Positions 17,258-27,006 of a stretch of DNA of 64,000 bases are shown piece after piece (the first letter of the stretch is position 1; every line of letters starts with the position of its first letter). The notes beneath the pieces are model-generated. The model made no database searches, was not told the origin of the DNA, and saw nothing but the letters and a program-made list of their open reading frames with translations. The position numbers were made by a program, and so were the translations under genes. The stretch is from assembly GCF_017876095.1 (NCBI RefSeq), contig NZ_JAGINM010000014.1:124001-188000 (forward strand), in the 5' to 3' direction. The stretch is from Azospirillum agricola (GTDB taxonomy: Bacteria; Pseudomonadota; Alphaproteobacteria; Azospirillales; Azospirillaceae).

Positions 17258-17304
17258 CCCCCTCTCCGTTCCAGAAATTACGTAAGCCCGGTTCCCACGG
17301 GACG

Positions 17305-18534
17305 TCAGCCCACCACCTCCGGCGGCGGGGTGCGGTCGAGCTTCGGGGTCATCGTCTCCAGCAGCGGCAGGGCGGCGCCGCCCAGCGCGGCGGTCAGGCG
17401 GCCGGTGGTGCCGGCGATCACGCGCGGCACGCCGCGGTGGCGCCGGCCGGCGACGGAGGTCGGCAGCGGATCCAGGGCGGCGATCAGGGCGGCGATGACG
17501 CCCTCGGGCAGGATCCCGCCGAAGACGATGGCCTCGGGGTCGAACAGATTCTCCAGCGTCACGATCTGCGGGGCGAGCCGGGCGGCGGCATCGGCGATCC
17601 AGCCCGTCACCACCGGATGGCCCTCGCGGTGCAGCCGGTCGATGGCGTCGCTGTCCACGGCCCCGATCCCGGCGGCGGCGAGTTGCTCCTCCAGCGCCTG
17701 TAGGGAGGCGTACTGCTCCAGGCAGCCCCGGTTGCCGCAGGCGCAGGCACGGCCGCCGGCCTCGACGACGACATGGCCGATCTCGCCGGCGTTGCCGAAG
17801 GCGCCGCCGAACGGCCGCCCGTCGATCATGATGCCGAGCCCGAGTCCCTGGCCGAAATAGAGGTGGCAGAAGTTGCGCAGGCTGCGCGCGGCACCGTGCA
17901 ACCGCTCGCCGACGGCGGCGGCGGTGGCGTCGTTGCCGAGCAGCACCGGCTCGCCCAGTTCCGCCTCCGCCAGAGCGGCCTCGATCAGCGCCGCCGGGTC
18001 GAGCCCGTCCCAGCCCCCCAGCGTGGTCGGCCCGCCGGCGATCAAGCCATCCACCCCGAACGGCCCCGGCATCACCACCCCGACGCCGAGCAGGGCGGAG
18101 CGGCGGATCGAGCCGGTGGCGCGGATGGCCGCGACCTCCTCCACGATCAGCGGCAGGACATGGGCCGGGTCGGTGGCGGCGATGGGCCGCTCGCGCTGGG
18201 CGCGCAGCCGCCCGGCGAGATCGACCGCCAGCGTGGTCAGCCGGTGCGCGCCGATCTCGATGCCCAGCGTGACACCGCCATCCGGGTTGACCGCGAACTG
18301 GATCGGCGGCTGCCCGCGCCCGCTGCGCCGCCGGCCGTCCTCGACCAGCAGCCCCTCGGCGAGCAGTTCGCCGACGATGTTGGACACCGCCTGCGCCGTC
18401 AGATGGGCGATCCGCGCGATGTCGGTGCGGCCGAGCGGGCCATGCAGGCGGACGGCCTCCAGCACGACCCGGCGGTTGTGCGAGCGGCTGCGTCCGGGGT
18501 TGTTGCCGATGGCGTGCTGCGATGGCGGCGTCAT
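17305..18534 (-). CDS. ROK-family transcriptional repressor
   Basis: A 409-residue NagC/XylR-type protein. The N-terminal winged helix (residues about 20-70: RRVVLEAVRLHGPLGRTDIA, LTAQAVSNIVGELLAEGLL) is followed by the sugar-kinase-like ROK domain, with the ROK metal site HVVVEAGGRACACGNRGCLE (consensus CxCGxxGCxE) and the LGIEIGAHRL phosphate loop. These proteins bind a sugar or sugar phosphate and release their operator. It is divergent from the ABC uptake operon starting at 18741, with the inverted repeat 18599-18616 between, so it most probably controls that operon. Confidence 0.92.
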   Translation of the reverse strand: MTPPSQHAIGNNPGRSRSHNRRVVLEAVRLHGPLGRTDIARIAHLTAQAVSNIVGELLAEGLLVEDGRRRSGRGQPPIQFAVNPDGGVTLGIEIGAHRLTTLAVDLAGRLRAQRERPIAATDPAHVLPLIVEEVAAIRATGSIRRSALLGVGVVMPGPFGVDGLIAGGPTTLGGWDGLDPAALIEAALAEAELGEPVLLGNDATAAAVGERLHGAARSLRNFCHLYFGQGLGLGIMIDGRPFGGAFGNAGEIGHVVVEAGGRACACGNRGCLEQYASLQALEEQLAAAGIGAVDSDAIDRLHREGHPVVTGWIADAAARLAPQIVTLENLFDPEAIVFGGILPEGVIAALIAALDPLPTSVAGRRHRGVPRVIAGTTGRLTAALGGAALPLLETMTPKLDRTPPPEVVG

Positions 18535-18598
18535 TCTGGTCCTCGCGGCGTGGTGCGGAGCCTTCGCCCCCGGAACGGAGGATGCGGTCGTCTCATGA

Positions 18599-18626
18599 AT
18601 AACTCAAGTTAGTTATCTTATTGACA
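18599..18626. promoter_or_regulatory. ROK operator and -35 element of the uptake operon
   Basis: ATAACT (18599-18604) and AGTTAT (18611-18616) form a perfect inverted repeat with a 6-base centre, AT-rich and exactly between the divergent repressor and transporter genes. TTGACA at 18621-18626 is a perfect -35 hexamer toward the transporter; the matching -10 about 17-18 bases on (TCACCT) is poor, which suits a regulated promoter. Confidence 0.5.
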
Positions 18627-18740
18627 GGGTCGTCGGGGGTGGGTCACCTTTGTGTCAGCGGCGCGGCAACAGCGACCGTGGGTGAACCAACAACGCTCGC
18701 AGGCCCGGCCTCGCGCCGCCGGCCCCGATGGAGGTGACGC

Positions 18741-20027
18741 ATGCGGATGTCGAAACGGATTGCCAGGAATTCCTTCACCAAAAAGCTCCTCGCCGGTGCG
18801 GCCTTCGGAATCGGGTTGACGCTCGCCGGACAGGCCGGGGCCGTCGAGATCGAGTATTGGCAGTACATCTTCGACACCCGCGTCAAGGCGATGGACCAGC
18901 TGATCGGCAAGTTCCAGGCCGCCAACCCCGACATCAAGGTCAAGCAGACCACCTTCCCCTACGCCGACTACCAGACCAAGGTGTCGGCCGCCGTCGCCGC
19001 CGGCAACGGCCCCGACGTGGTCCAGCTCTTCTACGGCTGGCTCGACGGCTTCGTCGCCGCCAAGCTGATCCAGCCGCTGCCCAAGGATGCCTTCCCCAAC
19101 GCGGCGATCGAGGCCGACTTCTTCCCCATCGTCTCGGCGATGAAGCGCGGCGACGACTATTACGGCCTGCCGACGGCGGTGCGCTCGCTGGCGCTGTTCT
19201 ACAACAAGAAGCTGCTGGCCGACGCCGGGCTCGACCCCAACGCCCCGCCCAAGACTCTCGACGACCTCGTGACCATGGCCGAGAAGACCGTCAAGCGCGA
19301 CGGCGCCGGCAACATCACGTCGGAAGGCTTCGCGCTCGACATGGCCGGGCAGGACCACCAGTGGTGGCGCGAGGTGCTGGTGCGCCAGTTCGGCGGCGCC
19401 CCCTACGCCGAGGGCGACCGCAAGGTGACCTACGGCGACGCGGCCGGGGCCAAGGCGCTCGCCTTCTACACCGACCTCCAGCTCAAGCGGAAGGTCGGCC
19501 AGCTCGGCTTCATGGACGAGGCGCAGGCCGCCTTCAAGGCCGGCAAGGCGACCTTCACCATCGACGGCACCTTCCGCCTCGGCGCCTTCTCCGCCATCAA
19601 GGGCTTCGAGTGGGGCGTGGCGGAGCTGCCGGCCAACGCGCAAGGGGTGCGCAGCAACTACGCCAGCTACTTCGCCAACGCCATCACCGCCAAGGCCGAG
19701 GGCGAGAAGAAGGCCGCCGCCGCCAAGTTCCTGTCCTACCTCACCTCGCCCGAGGCGATGGAGGTCTGGCTGAAGGTGGTGGGCGAGCTGCCGGCGCGCC
19801 GCGCGGTGGCCTTGACCGACGCCAACCTCGCCAACCCGATCCACGGCCCCTTCCTGGCCGGGCTGACCAACGCCCACACCACCATGTTCGTCGACGAGGC
19901 CGCCCAGCGGCAGATCACCATGGACATGGTCAACCGCGTGCTGCTGCAAGGCCAGAGCCCGGCCGACGCCGTGGCGGCGGCGGCGACCGCCGAGCAGGCG
20001 CTGATCGACCGCGTGACCAAGAAGTGA
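18741..20027 (+). CDS. ABC transporter sugar-type solute-binding protein
   Basis: A 428-residue periplasmic binding protein of the family-1 (maltose/sn-glycerol-phosphate type) class. Residues 1-34 are a Sec signal peptide (positive KRIARNSFTKK, a hydrophobic core, cleavage after GQAGA). The mature part shows EIEYWQYIFDTRVKAMDQLI, FPYADYQTKVSAAVAAGNGP, DVVQLFYGW and YYGLPTAVRSLALFYNKKLL, all typical. It delivers its ligand to the two permeases encoded next. The start at 18741 has GGAGGT at 18730-18735, 5 bases away. The ligand cannot be read from the sequence; the operon enzymes suggest an amino-sugar or sugar-amino-acid conjugate. Confidence 0.92.
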   Translation: MRMSKRIARNSFTKKLLAGAAFGIGLTLAGQAGAVEIEYWQYIFDTRVKAMDQLIGKFQAANPDIKVKQTTFPYADYQTKVSAAVAAGNGPDVVQLFYGWLDGFVAAKLIQPLPKDAFPNAAIEADFFPIVSAMKRGDDYYGLPTAVRSLALFYNKKLLADAGLDPNAPPKTLDDLVTMAEKTVKRDGAGNITSEGFALDMAGQDHQWWREVLVRQFGGAPYAEGDRKVTYGDAAGAKALAFYTDLQLKRKVGQLGFMDEAQAAFKAGKATFTIDGTFRLGAFSAIKGFEWGVAELPANAQGVRSNYASYFANAITAKAEGEKKAAAAKFLSYLTSPEAMEVWLKVVGELPARRAVALTDANLANPIHGPFLAGLTNAHTTMFVDEAAQRQITMDMVNRVLLQGQSPADAVAAAATAEQALIDRVTKK

Positions 20028-20038
20028 CGGGGCTGGAC

Positions 20039-20980
20039 ATGCGCGAGGCTCCGGCAACGGCGCATGGAACGGAGGGGAAGGCCGGCCGCCTGTCGGACCG
20101 GCTCACCCTCTCCACCAAGCGCGTGCTGTGGGCGTGGCTGTTCCTGGCGGTGCCGGTGGTCTTCTACGGGGCCATCCGCTTCTGGCCGACGGCGGAGGCC
20201 TTCTGGATCTCCTTCACCGACTGGAACCTGCTGCGCCCCGCCCAGTTCGTCGGGCTGGACAACTACCGGCGGCTGCTCGCCGATCCGTTGTTCTGGAAGG
20301 TGTTCGCCAACACCTTCCTCTACCTGATCCTGGGAACGCCGGTCAGCCTCGTGCTGTCCTTCGCCATCGCCTACCATCTCGACCGCGTGCGCTTCCTGCA
20401 CGGCTTCCTGCGCGCGCTCTACTTCCTGCCCTTCCTGACCACCGCCGTGGCGATGGCCTGGGTGTGGCGCTATTTTTTCCAGCCGGTGCCGATCGGGCCG
20501 ATCAACAATCTTCTGGCCTCGCTCGGCCTGCCGGCGCAGCCCTTCCTGCGCTCCACCGTCCAGGCGCTGCCGACCATCCTGGTGCCGGCGGTGTGGGCCG
20601 GCATGGGCTTCCAGATCATCATCTTCCTGGCCGGGCTGCGCGCCATCCCGACCTCCTACTACGAGGCGGCGCGCATCGACGGCCTGAGCGAGCGCGCCAT
20701 CCTGTGGCGCATCACCCTGCCGCTGCTGAAGCCGACGCTGGTCTTCCTGGTGGTGTTCGCCTCGATCGGCTTCCTGCGCATCTTCGACTACGTCTACAAC
20801 ATGAACACCAACGATCCCGGCGGGCCGCTCGATTCGACCAAGCCGCTGGTGATCATGATCTACCAGACCGCCTTCAAGTCCTACGACATCGGCTACGCGT
20901 CGGCCCAGACGGTGGTGCTGTTCCTGATCCTGCTGGTGCTCTCCCTGCTCCAGCTCCGGCTGATGAGGCAACCGACATGA
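20039..20980 (+). CDS. ABC transporter permease (sugar type, UgpA/MalF-like)
   Basis: A 313-residue inner-membrane protein with six predicted membrane helices, the first at about residues 30-50 (LWAWLFLAVPVVFYGAIRF). The ATPase-docking EAA loop is EAARIDGLSERAILWRITLP. It starts 11 bases after the binding-protein stop; the frame is open far upstream but this ATG gives the normal permease N-terminus. It pairs with the next gene to form the membrane channel. Confidence 0.93.
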   Translation: MREAPATAHGTEGKAGRLSDRLTLSTKRVLWAWLFLAVPVVFYGAIRFWPTAEAFWISFTDWNLLRPAQFVGLDNYRRLLADPLFWKVFANTFLYLILGTPVSLVLSFAIAYHLDRVRFLHGFLRALYFLPFLTTAVAMAWVWRYFFQPVPIGPINNLLASLGLPAQPFLRSTVQALPTILVPAVWAGMGFQIIIFLAGLRAIPTSYYEAARIDGLSERAILWRITLPLLKPTLVFLVVFASIGFLRIFDYVYNMNTNDPGGPLDSTKPLVIMIYQTAFKSYDIGYASAQTVVLFLILLVLSLLQLRLMRQPT

Positions 20981-21804
20981 CCGCCCTTTCGAAGGCCCGG
21001 CCCGGCCAAGTGGTGGCCTGGACCCTGCTGTTCCTCGGCGGCGTCGTGATGGTGACGCCGATCCTGTTCATGTTCTCGACCTCGCTGAAGGATTCCTCCC
21101 AGGTCTTCGACCTGCGGCTGGTCCCGGCCGAGCCGACGCTGGACAATTACCGCACCATCCTGGAGGACGGGCGCTTCCTGCGCTGGTTCCTCAACTCGCT
21201 GTTCATCGCCGTGCTGGCGACGGTCTCCAACGTCTTCTTCGACGGGCTGGTCGGCTACACGCTGGCCAAGTTCCGCTTTCCCGGCCGCCGGCTGGTCTTC
21301 CTCGCCATCCTGTCGACGCTGATGATCCCGACCGAGATGCTGGTCATCCCCTGGTACCTGATGGCGAGCCGCTTCGGCTGGCTCGACAGCTATTGGGGCA
21401 TCGTCTTCCCCGGCCTGATGACCGCCTTCGGCACCTTCCTGATGCGCCAGTTCTTCGAGACCGTCCCCGACGACTTTCTGGAGGCGGCGCGCATCGACGG
21501 GCTGAACGAGTTCACCATCTGGTGGAAGGTGGCGATGCCGCTGGTGACGCCGGCCCTGTCGGCGCTGGCGATCTTCACCTTCCTCGGCAACTGGACGGCC
21601 TTCATCTGGCCGCTGATCGTCTCGACCCGCGCCGAGATGTTCACGCTGCCGGTCGGGCTGTCGAGCTTCTCGGTCGAGCAGTCGGTCGCCTGGGAGATGA
21701 TCATGACCGGGGCGGCCATCGCCACGCTGCCGACTCTCCTCGTCTTCCTCGTTCTGCAACGCTTCATCGTGCGCGGCGTCATGCTGGCCGGATTGAAAGG
21801 GTGA
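20977..21804 (+). CDS. ABC transporter permease (sugar type, UgpE/MalG-like)
   Basis: A 275-residue inner-membrane protein with six predicted helices and the EAA loop EAARIDGLNEFTIWWKVAMP. The N-terminal signature TPILFMFSTSLKDSSQVF and the tail FIVRGVMLAGLKG are typical of MalG-like subunits. The ATG overlaps the stop of the first permease by 4 bases (ATGA), so the two are translationally coupled. Confidence 0.94.
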   Translation: MTALSKARPGQVVAWTLLFLGGVVMVTPILFMFSTSLKDSSQVFDLRLVPAEPTLDNYRTILEDGRFLRWFLNSLFIAVLATVSNVFFDGLVGYTLAKFRFPGRRLVFLAILSTLMIPTEMLVIPWYLMASRFGWLDSYWGIVFPGLMTAFGTFLMRQFFETVPDDFLEAARIDGLNEFTIWWKVAMPLVTPALSALAIFTFLGNWTAFIWPLIVSTRAEMFTLPVGLSSFSVEQSVAWEMIMTGAAIATLPTLLVFLVLQRFIVRGVMLAGLKG

Positions 21805-21809
21805 TCGCG

Positions 21810-23345
21810 ATGTCCGACCCACGCAGCCCCGACCCGCGCAGCCTCGACCCGCGCGGCGCGGACGACAGCCGCTTCCCCGACCCCGTCTACAAGGAGACGG
21901 TGCTGCGCCCGCTGTTCGACGGCGCCAAGGCGGCGCATGTCGAGGGCTTCCGCGCCATCGACCGCGCGCATCTGGTGATGCTGGTGGAGACCGGCATCCT
22001 CGACCAATCGACCGCCCAGGCCATCGCCCGCGCGCTGGAGGCCATCGACCGCGAGATCGACGTCCCCGCCCTGACCTACACCGGCGAGGTCGAGGACTTC
22101 TTCTTCCTGATCGAGAAGGAGCTGAAGGGCCGGCTCGGCCCCGACGTCGCCGGCCGGCTGCACACCGCGCGCTCGCGCAACGACATCGACCACACGCTGT
22201 TCAAGCTGGCGCTGAAGGACCGCATCGACGGCTTCCTGGCCCGCGCCTTCGCGCTCGCCGAGACGCTGCTGCGCGTCGCCCGGCGCGACCGAGACACCCC
22301 CATCGTCGCCTACACCCACGGCCAGCCGGCCCAGCCATCGACCTTCGGCCATTATCTGTCGGCGGTGATCGAGGTGGTGCTGCGCGACACCGCCCGCATG
22401 GCGGCGGCGCGCGGCATCGTCGACCGCTGCCCGATGGGGGCGGCGGCGATCACCACCTCCGGCTTTCCGATCGACCGCGCGCGGATGGCGGACCTGCTCG
22501 GCTTCGCCCGGCCGCTGGAGAACTCCTACGGCTGCATCGCCGCCGTCGATTACGTGACCTCGACCTATTCGGCGCTGGAACTGTTCGCGCTGCATCTCGG
22601 CCGCCCGATCCAGGATCTCCAGGTCTGGACCTCCTTCGAGGTCGGGCAGATCTACGCCCCCAACGCCTTCGTGCAGATCAGCTCGATCATGCCGCAGAAG
22701 CGCAACCCGGTGCCGATCGAGCATCTGCGCCACCTCGCCTCGCAGACGGCGGCGCGCGCCCACGCGGTCGTCACCATCATGCACAACACCCCCTTCACCG
22801 ACATGAACGACAGCGAGGGCGAGTCCCAAGGCTTCGGCCACGAGGCCTTCGCCCAGGCCGACCGGGTGCTGGCGCTCTACACCGCGCTGATCGAGGCGGT
22901 GCGCATCGACCCGGCCAAGGTCGCCCGCAACACGCGGCGGAGCTGCATCACCATCACCGAGCTGGCCGACAGCCTGGTGCGCCGCGAGGATCTGTCCTTC
23001 CGGCAGGCGCACGAGATCGCCGCCGCCGTCGCCCGCGCCGTGGTGGCGGTGGAGGGCGACATCGCCAGCGACGGCTACGAGCCGTTCCGCGCCGCCTTCG
23101 CCCAGGCCACCGGCCGGGAGAGCGTGCTGTCCGCCGCGGATTACGCCCGCATCGTCTCGGTCGGGCATTTCATCGCCGTGCGCGACCGGCTGGGCGGCCC
23201 GGCCCCGGCGGCGCTCGACGCCGCCTTCGCCCGCTACGACGCCGAGCTCGCCGCCCTGAAGGCGGACGCCGACGCCAACGCCGCCCGCGAGCGCGACGCC
23301 GCCGAACGCCGCGCCGCCGCCTTCGCCGCCCTTCTCGGAGACTGA
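21810..23345 (+). CDS. Argininosuccinate-lyase-like enzyme in a sugar-uptake operon
   Basis: A 511-residue member of the fumarase/aspartase/argininosuccinate-lyase superfamily, closest in motif layout to ArgH: LHTARSRNDIDHTLF (ArgH HTGRSRND), AYTHGQPAQPSTFGHYL (ArgH YTHLQ.AQP), and the signature loop SSIMPQKRNPVPIEHLR containing the catalytic serine. These enzymes eliminate fumarate from N-succinyl (aspartyl) compounds. It is embedded between permease and ATPase genes of a sugar-type ABC system, not in arginine genes, and carries an extra N-terminal Pro/Asp/Arg-rich segment of about 20 residues. I infer it cleaves an imported N-substituted aspartate rather than argininosuccinate. An in-frame GTG at 21801 is a possible alternative start. 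Confidence 0.85.
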   Translation: MSDPRSPDPRSLDPRGADDSRFPDPVYKETVLRPLFDGAKAAHVEGFRAIDRAHLVMLVETGILDQSTAQAIARALEAIDREIDVPALTYTGEVEDFFFLIEKELKGRLGPDVAGRLHTARSRNDIDHTLFKLALKDRIDGFLARAFALAETLLRVARRDRDTPIVAYTHGQPAQPSTFGHYLSAVIEVVLRDTARMAAARGIVDRCPMGAAAITTSGFPIDRARMADLLGFARPLENSYGCIAAVDYVTSTYSALELFALHLGRPIQDLQVWTSFEVGQIYAPNAFVQISSIMPQKRNPVPIEHLRHLASQTAARAHAVVTIMHNTPFTDMNDSEGESQGFGHEAFAQADRVLALYTALIEAVRIDPAKVARNTRRSCITITELADSLVRREDLSFRQAHEIAAAVARAVVAVEGDIASDGYEPFRAAFAQATGRESVLSAADYARIVSVGHFIAVRDRLGGPAPAALDAAFARYDAELAALKADADANAARERDAAERRAAAFAALLGD

Positions 23346-23349
23346 TCCC

Positions 23350-24462
<1,113 letters not shown>

Positions 24463-24465
24463 CCC

Positions 24466-25371
24466 ATGCCGACCAACGCCGACACCCACGGAATCCTATG
24501 CCTCGGGCGCCTCTATTGCGACCTGCTGTTCACCGGACTCGCCGCGATGCCCGAGCTCGGGCGGGAGCGCTTCGCCGAGGATTTCACCCTTTCGGCCGGC
24601 GGCGGCGCCTACATCACCGCCGCGCATCTGGCGGCGCGCGGCCGCCGGGCCTTCCTCGCCAGCCGTCTCGGGCTCGACTCCCTGTCCTGCGCGCTGGAAG
24701 CGGAATTGGCGGCGAGCGGCGTCGACCTCAGCCACCTGGAGCGCTCCGCCGGGGCCGGACCGCAGCCGACCGTCGCGCTGGTGCGGGGCAGCGAGCGGGC
24801 CTTCGTCTCGCGCCGCGCCGGCAGCGCGCGCCCGGCGACGCTCGACGCGGCGCTCGCCGACCGGCGGGTCCGTCACCTGCACATCGCCGAATACGCGACA
24901 CTCCACGAGATCCCCGGCCTCATCGGCCAAGCCAAGGCGCGCGGCCTGACGCTGTCGCTCGACCCGAGCTGGGACGATGCGCTGATCCGCGACCCCGCCC
25001 TGCTGGCGGCCTGCGCCGGGATCGACCTGTTCCTCCCCAACGAGGAGGAACTGCGCGCCATCACCGGCTGCACCGGCGTCGAGGACGGGCTCGACCGCCT
25101 CGCCGATACCTTTCCGCTGACGGTGGTGAAGCGCGGCGGCGCCGGCGCGCTGCTGGCCGGGGCCGGCGGCCGGCGGCTGGCGATGGCGGCGGAAGCGGTT
25201 TCCGTGGTGGACACCACCGGGGCGGGGGACGCCTTCAACGCCGGCTTCCTCGACGCCTGGCTGGACGGGCATGGGCACCGGGACTGCCTCGCGGCGGCGA
25301 TCGCCACCGGCAGCGCCTCGGTCGGCCACGCCGGCGGGGCGCCCCGTGCCCGGCGGCCTGAGACCTCCTGA
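24466..25371 (+). CDS. PfkB-family carbohydrate kinase
   Basis: A 301-residue ribokinase-type enzyme. It shows the N-terminal LGRLYCDLLFTGL strand, the substrate-binding GGGAYITAAHLAARG (consensus GG...N.A..LA.LG), LFLPNEEELRAITG, and the C-terminal signature VVDTTGAGDAFNAGFLDAWL with the catalytic Asp of GAGD. It phosphorylates a sugar or sugar derivative with ATP in the cytoplasm. In this operon it would act on the imported compound or on the lyase product, just before the SIS enzyme encoded next. The exact substrate is not evident. Confidence 0.9.
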   Translation: MPTNADTHGILCLGRLYCDLLFTGLAAMPELGRERFAEDFTLSAGGGAYITAAHLAARGRRAFLASRLGLDSLSCALEAELAASGVDLSHLERSAGAGPQPTVALVRGSERAFVSRRAGSARPATLDAALADRRVRHLHIAEYATLHEIPGLIGQAKARGLTLSLDPSWDDALIRDPALLAACAGIDLFLPNEEELRAITGCTGVEDGLDRLADTFPLTVVKRGGAGALLAGAGGRRLAMAAEAVSVVDTTGAGDAFNAGFLDAWLDGHGHRDCLAAAIATGSASVGHAGGAPRARRPETS

Positions 25372-25387
25372 TGACGGGATGCGACCG

Positions 25388-26419
25388 ATGACGACCACTC
25401 AATCGCTGATGCTGACCGAAACCAACGAATCGCCGGCCGTGGTCGCGGCCCTGCTCGATCGTGAGGTGGCGGTTTTCACCGAGATCGCCCGCCTGTTCGC
25501 GGCGCGGCGCCCGACGGTGGTGACCACCGCCGCGCGCGGCTCGTCCGACCACGCCGCGACCTTCTTCAAATATCTGATGGAGATCCGGACCGGCATCCCG
25601 GTCGCCTCGATCGGCCCGTCGGTGGCCTCGGTCTACGAGGCGCCCCTGCGGCTTGACGGCGGCGTCCACGTCACCGTCTCGCAATCGGGGGCGAGCCCGG
25701 ACATCGTGGCGCTCCAGGCCGCCGCCAGGCGCGGCGGCGCCGTCGCCGTCGCCGTCGTCAACGTCACCGACAGCCCGCTCGCCCGCGAGGCCGACCTCGT
25801 GCTGGCGCTGCACGCGGGGGCGGAGCGCAGCGTCGCCGCAACGAAGTCCTTCATCGCCACCGGCGCCGCGCTCGCCGCCACGGTCGCCGCCGTTTCCGGG
25901 GACGATGCGCTGCGCAAAGGCGTCCATGCGCTGCCCAAAGCGCTCGCCGCCACGGCCGCCGTCGACAGCTCGGGGATCGCCGACGCGCTCGCCGAAGCGA
26001 CCTCCTTCTACACCGCCGGTCGCGGCCCCGGTTACGCCATCGCCCTGGAGGCGGCGCTGAAGGCCAAGGAGACCGCCGGCATCCACGCCGAGGCCTTCTC
26101 CCTGGCGGAGCTGATGCACGGGCCGCTGCGGCTGGTCGGCGCCGGCTTCCCGGTCGTCGCCTTCGTCCCCGACGACGCCGCCTTCGACCACGGCCGGCAG
26201 GCCCTGGAACGGCTGACCGCCCTCGGCGCCATCGCCCGGCCGCTGTCGGCGAGCCCCCTGCCCGGTTCCGGCGGCACGGTTCCGACGACCGGCTTCGGCC
26301 TGATCGACCCGCTGGTGTCGATCGCCTGCTATTACCGGATGATCGAGGCGGTGGCCCGCCGCAGGGGGCTCGACCCCGACCGGCCGGCCAACCTCTCCAA
26401 GGTGACGTCGACGACCTGA
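25388..26419 (+). CDS. SIS-domain sugar-phosphate isomerase/deaminase (GlmS-C/NagB-II/AgaS-like)
   Basis: A 343-residue protein with two SIS domains, the architecture of the isomerase half of GlmS without the glutaminase half. Sugar-phosphate-binding segments are TTAARGSSDHAATFFKYLME, TVSQSGASPDIVALQ and ERSVAATKSFIATGA; the catalytic Glu region is ALKAKETAGIHAEAFSLAEL followed by MHGPLRLV. Related proteins include glucosamine-6-phosphate deaminase II, AgaS and the FrlB/FraB deglycases of Amadori-compound pathways. Here it likely removes the amine from an amino-sugar phosphate made by the PfkB kinase. An in-frame ATG at 25379 is an alternative start. Confidence 0.85.
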   Translation: MTTTQSLMLTETNESPAVVAALLDREVAVFTEIARLFAARRPTVVTTAARGSSDHAATFFKYLMEIRTGIPVASIGPSVASVYEAPLRLDGGVHVTVSQSGASPDIVALQAAARRGGAVAVAVVNVTDSPLAREADLVLALHAGAERSVAATKSFIATGAALAATVAAVSGDDALRKGVHALPKALAATAAVDSSGIADALAEATSFYTAGRGPGYAIALEAALKAKETAGIHAEAFSLAELMHGPLRLVGAGFPVVAFVPDDAAFDHGRQALERLTALGAIARPLSASPLPGSGGTVPTTGFGLIDPLVSIACYYRMIEAVARRRGLDPDRPANLSKVTSTT

Positions 26420-26439
26420 CCGCCGCGCGGCGCACCAAG

Positions 26440-26473
26440 AAAAACCGCGCCAGCTTTCGCCGCCCCGTCCGTG
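26440..26473 (+). promoter_or_regulatory. Flagellar-type bipartite promoter element, copy 1
   Basis: AAAAACCGCGCCAG (26440-26453), 15 bases, CCGTG (26469-26473), reading toward the gene at 26507. The same pair with the same spacing occurs at 33550-33583, 36876-36909 and 63525-63558, always in the sense direction in front of a gene in the flagellar blocks. Confidence 0.65.
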
Positions 26474-26506
26474 TGATGGATCACCCGCCCCCAAGGAGAG
26501 GATCCC

Positions 26507-26863
26507 ATGCTCGACGCGAAGCCGGACGTGAAGCTGGGCAACATGCTGCTGCACGTCAATCTGCTGGCCCTGGGCACCTTGATGGCCAAGCTGATGGAGG
26601 AGCTGTTCCGCCAGTCGGGCGACCCGGCGGCCAAGGCCGACGAGTGGCTGCGGCTGTTCGAGGCGACCGCCGGCCAGATGACCTTCGCCAGCGAGACCCC
26701 GGAATGGAGCGACCTCGCCGCGCAGGAGTTCCGCGACATCCTGATGCAGCACATCCACCGCGCCCGCGCCGTGGCGCTGGGGCAGGACTGCGACCCGCGC
26801 GCCTACCTGAGGCATCACGGGGAGCACCCCGACGCCCCCGCCCGACCGCTGCTTCATGGCTGA
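26507..26863 (+). CDS. Hypothetical protein with flagellar-type promoter
   Basis: A 118-residue protein I do not recognise. It has a good ribosome site (AAGGAG) and starts 33 bases after promoter copy 1. The N-terminal third is hydrophobic but amphipathic (MLLHVNLLALGTLMAKLMEE), without a clear membrane anchor; the rest is helical and charged, with no cysteine-rich or catalytic motif except a lone CDPR. It precedes the TPR glycosyltransferase gene by 143 bases on the same strand. The shared promoter type suggests a role connected with flagella, for example in export or glycosylation; this is inference. Confidence 0.65.
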   Translation: MLDAKPDVKLGNMLLHVNLLALGTLMAKLMEELFRQSGDPAAKADEWLRLFEATAGQMTFASETPEWSDLAAQEFRDILMQHIHRARAVALGQDCDPRAYLRHHGEHPDAPARPLLHG

Positions 26864-27006
26864 GCCGCGAACGGCGCGCAGGTAAAGTCCGAACATCCGA
26901 AAGAAAAGACCGCACGCCGCCGCAGGAAATTCCCAACAGCCCCGTACAAGGAACAGGCGCGGTGAACTCACCGCCCATCATCCGACAGACGGGACGGCGA
27001 CGGACC

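Noticed and set aside
26440..26473. Sigma-54 promoter reading of the CTGGCGCGG part of the flagellar element
   Set aside because: The GG would lack a GC ten bases on in every copy, and the motif would point away from the genes it precedes.
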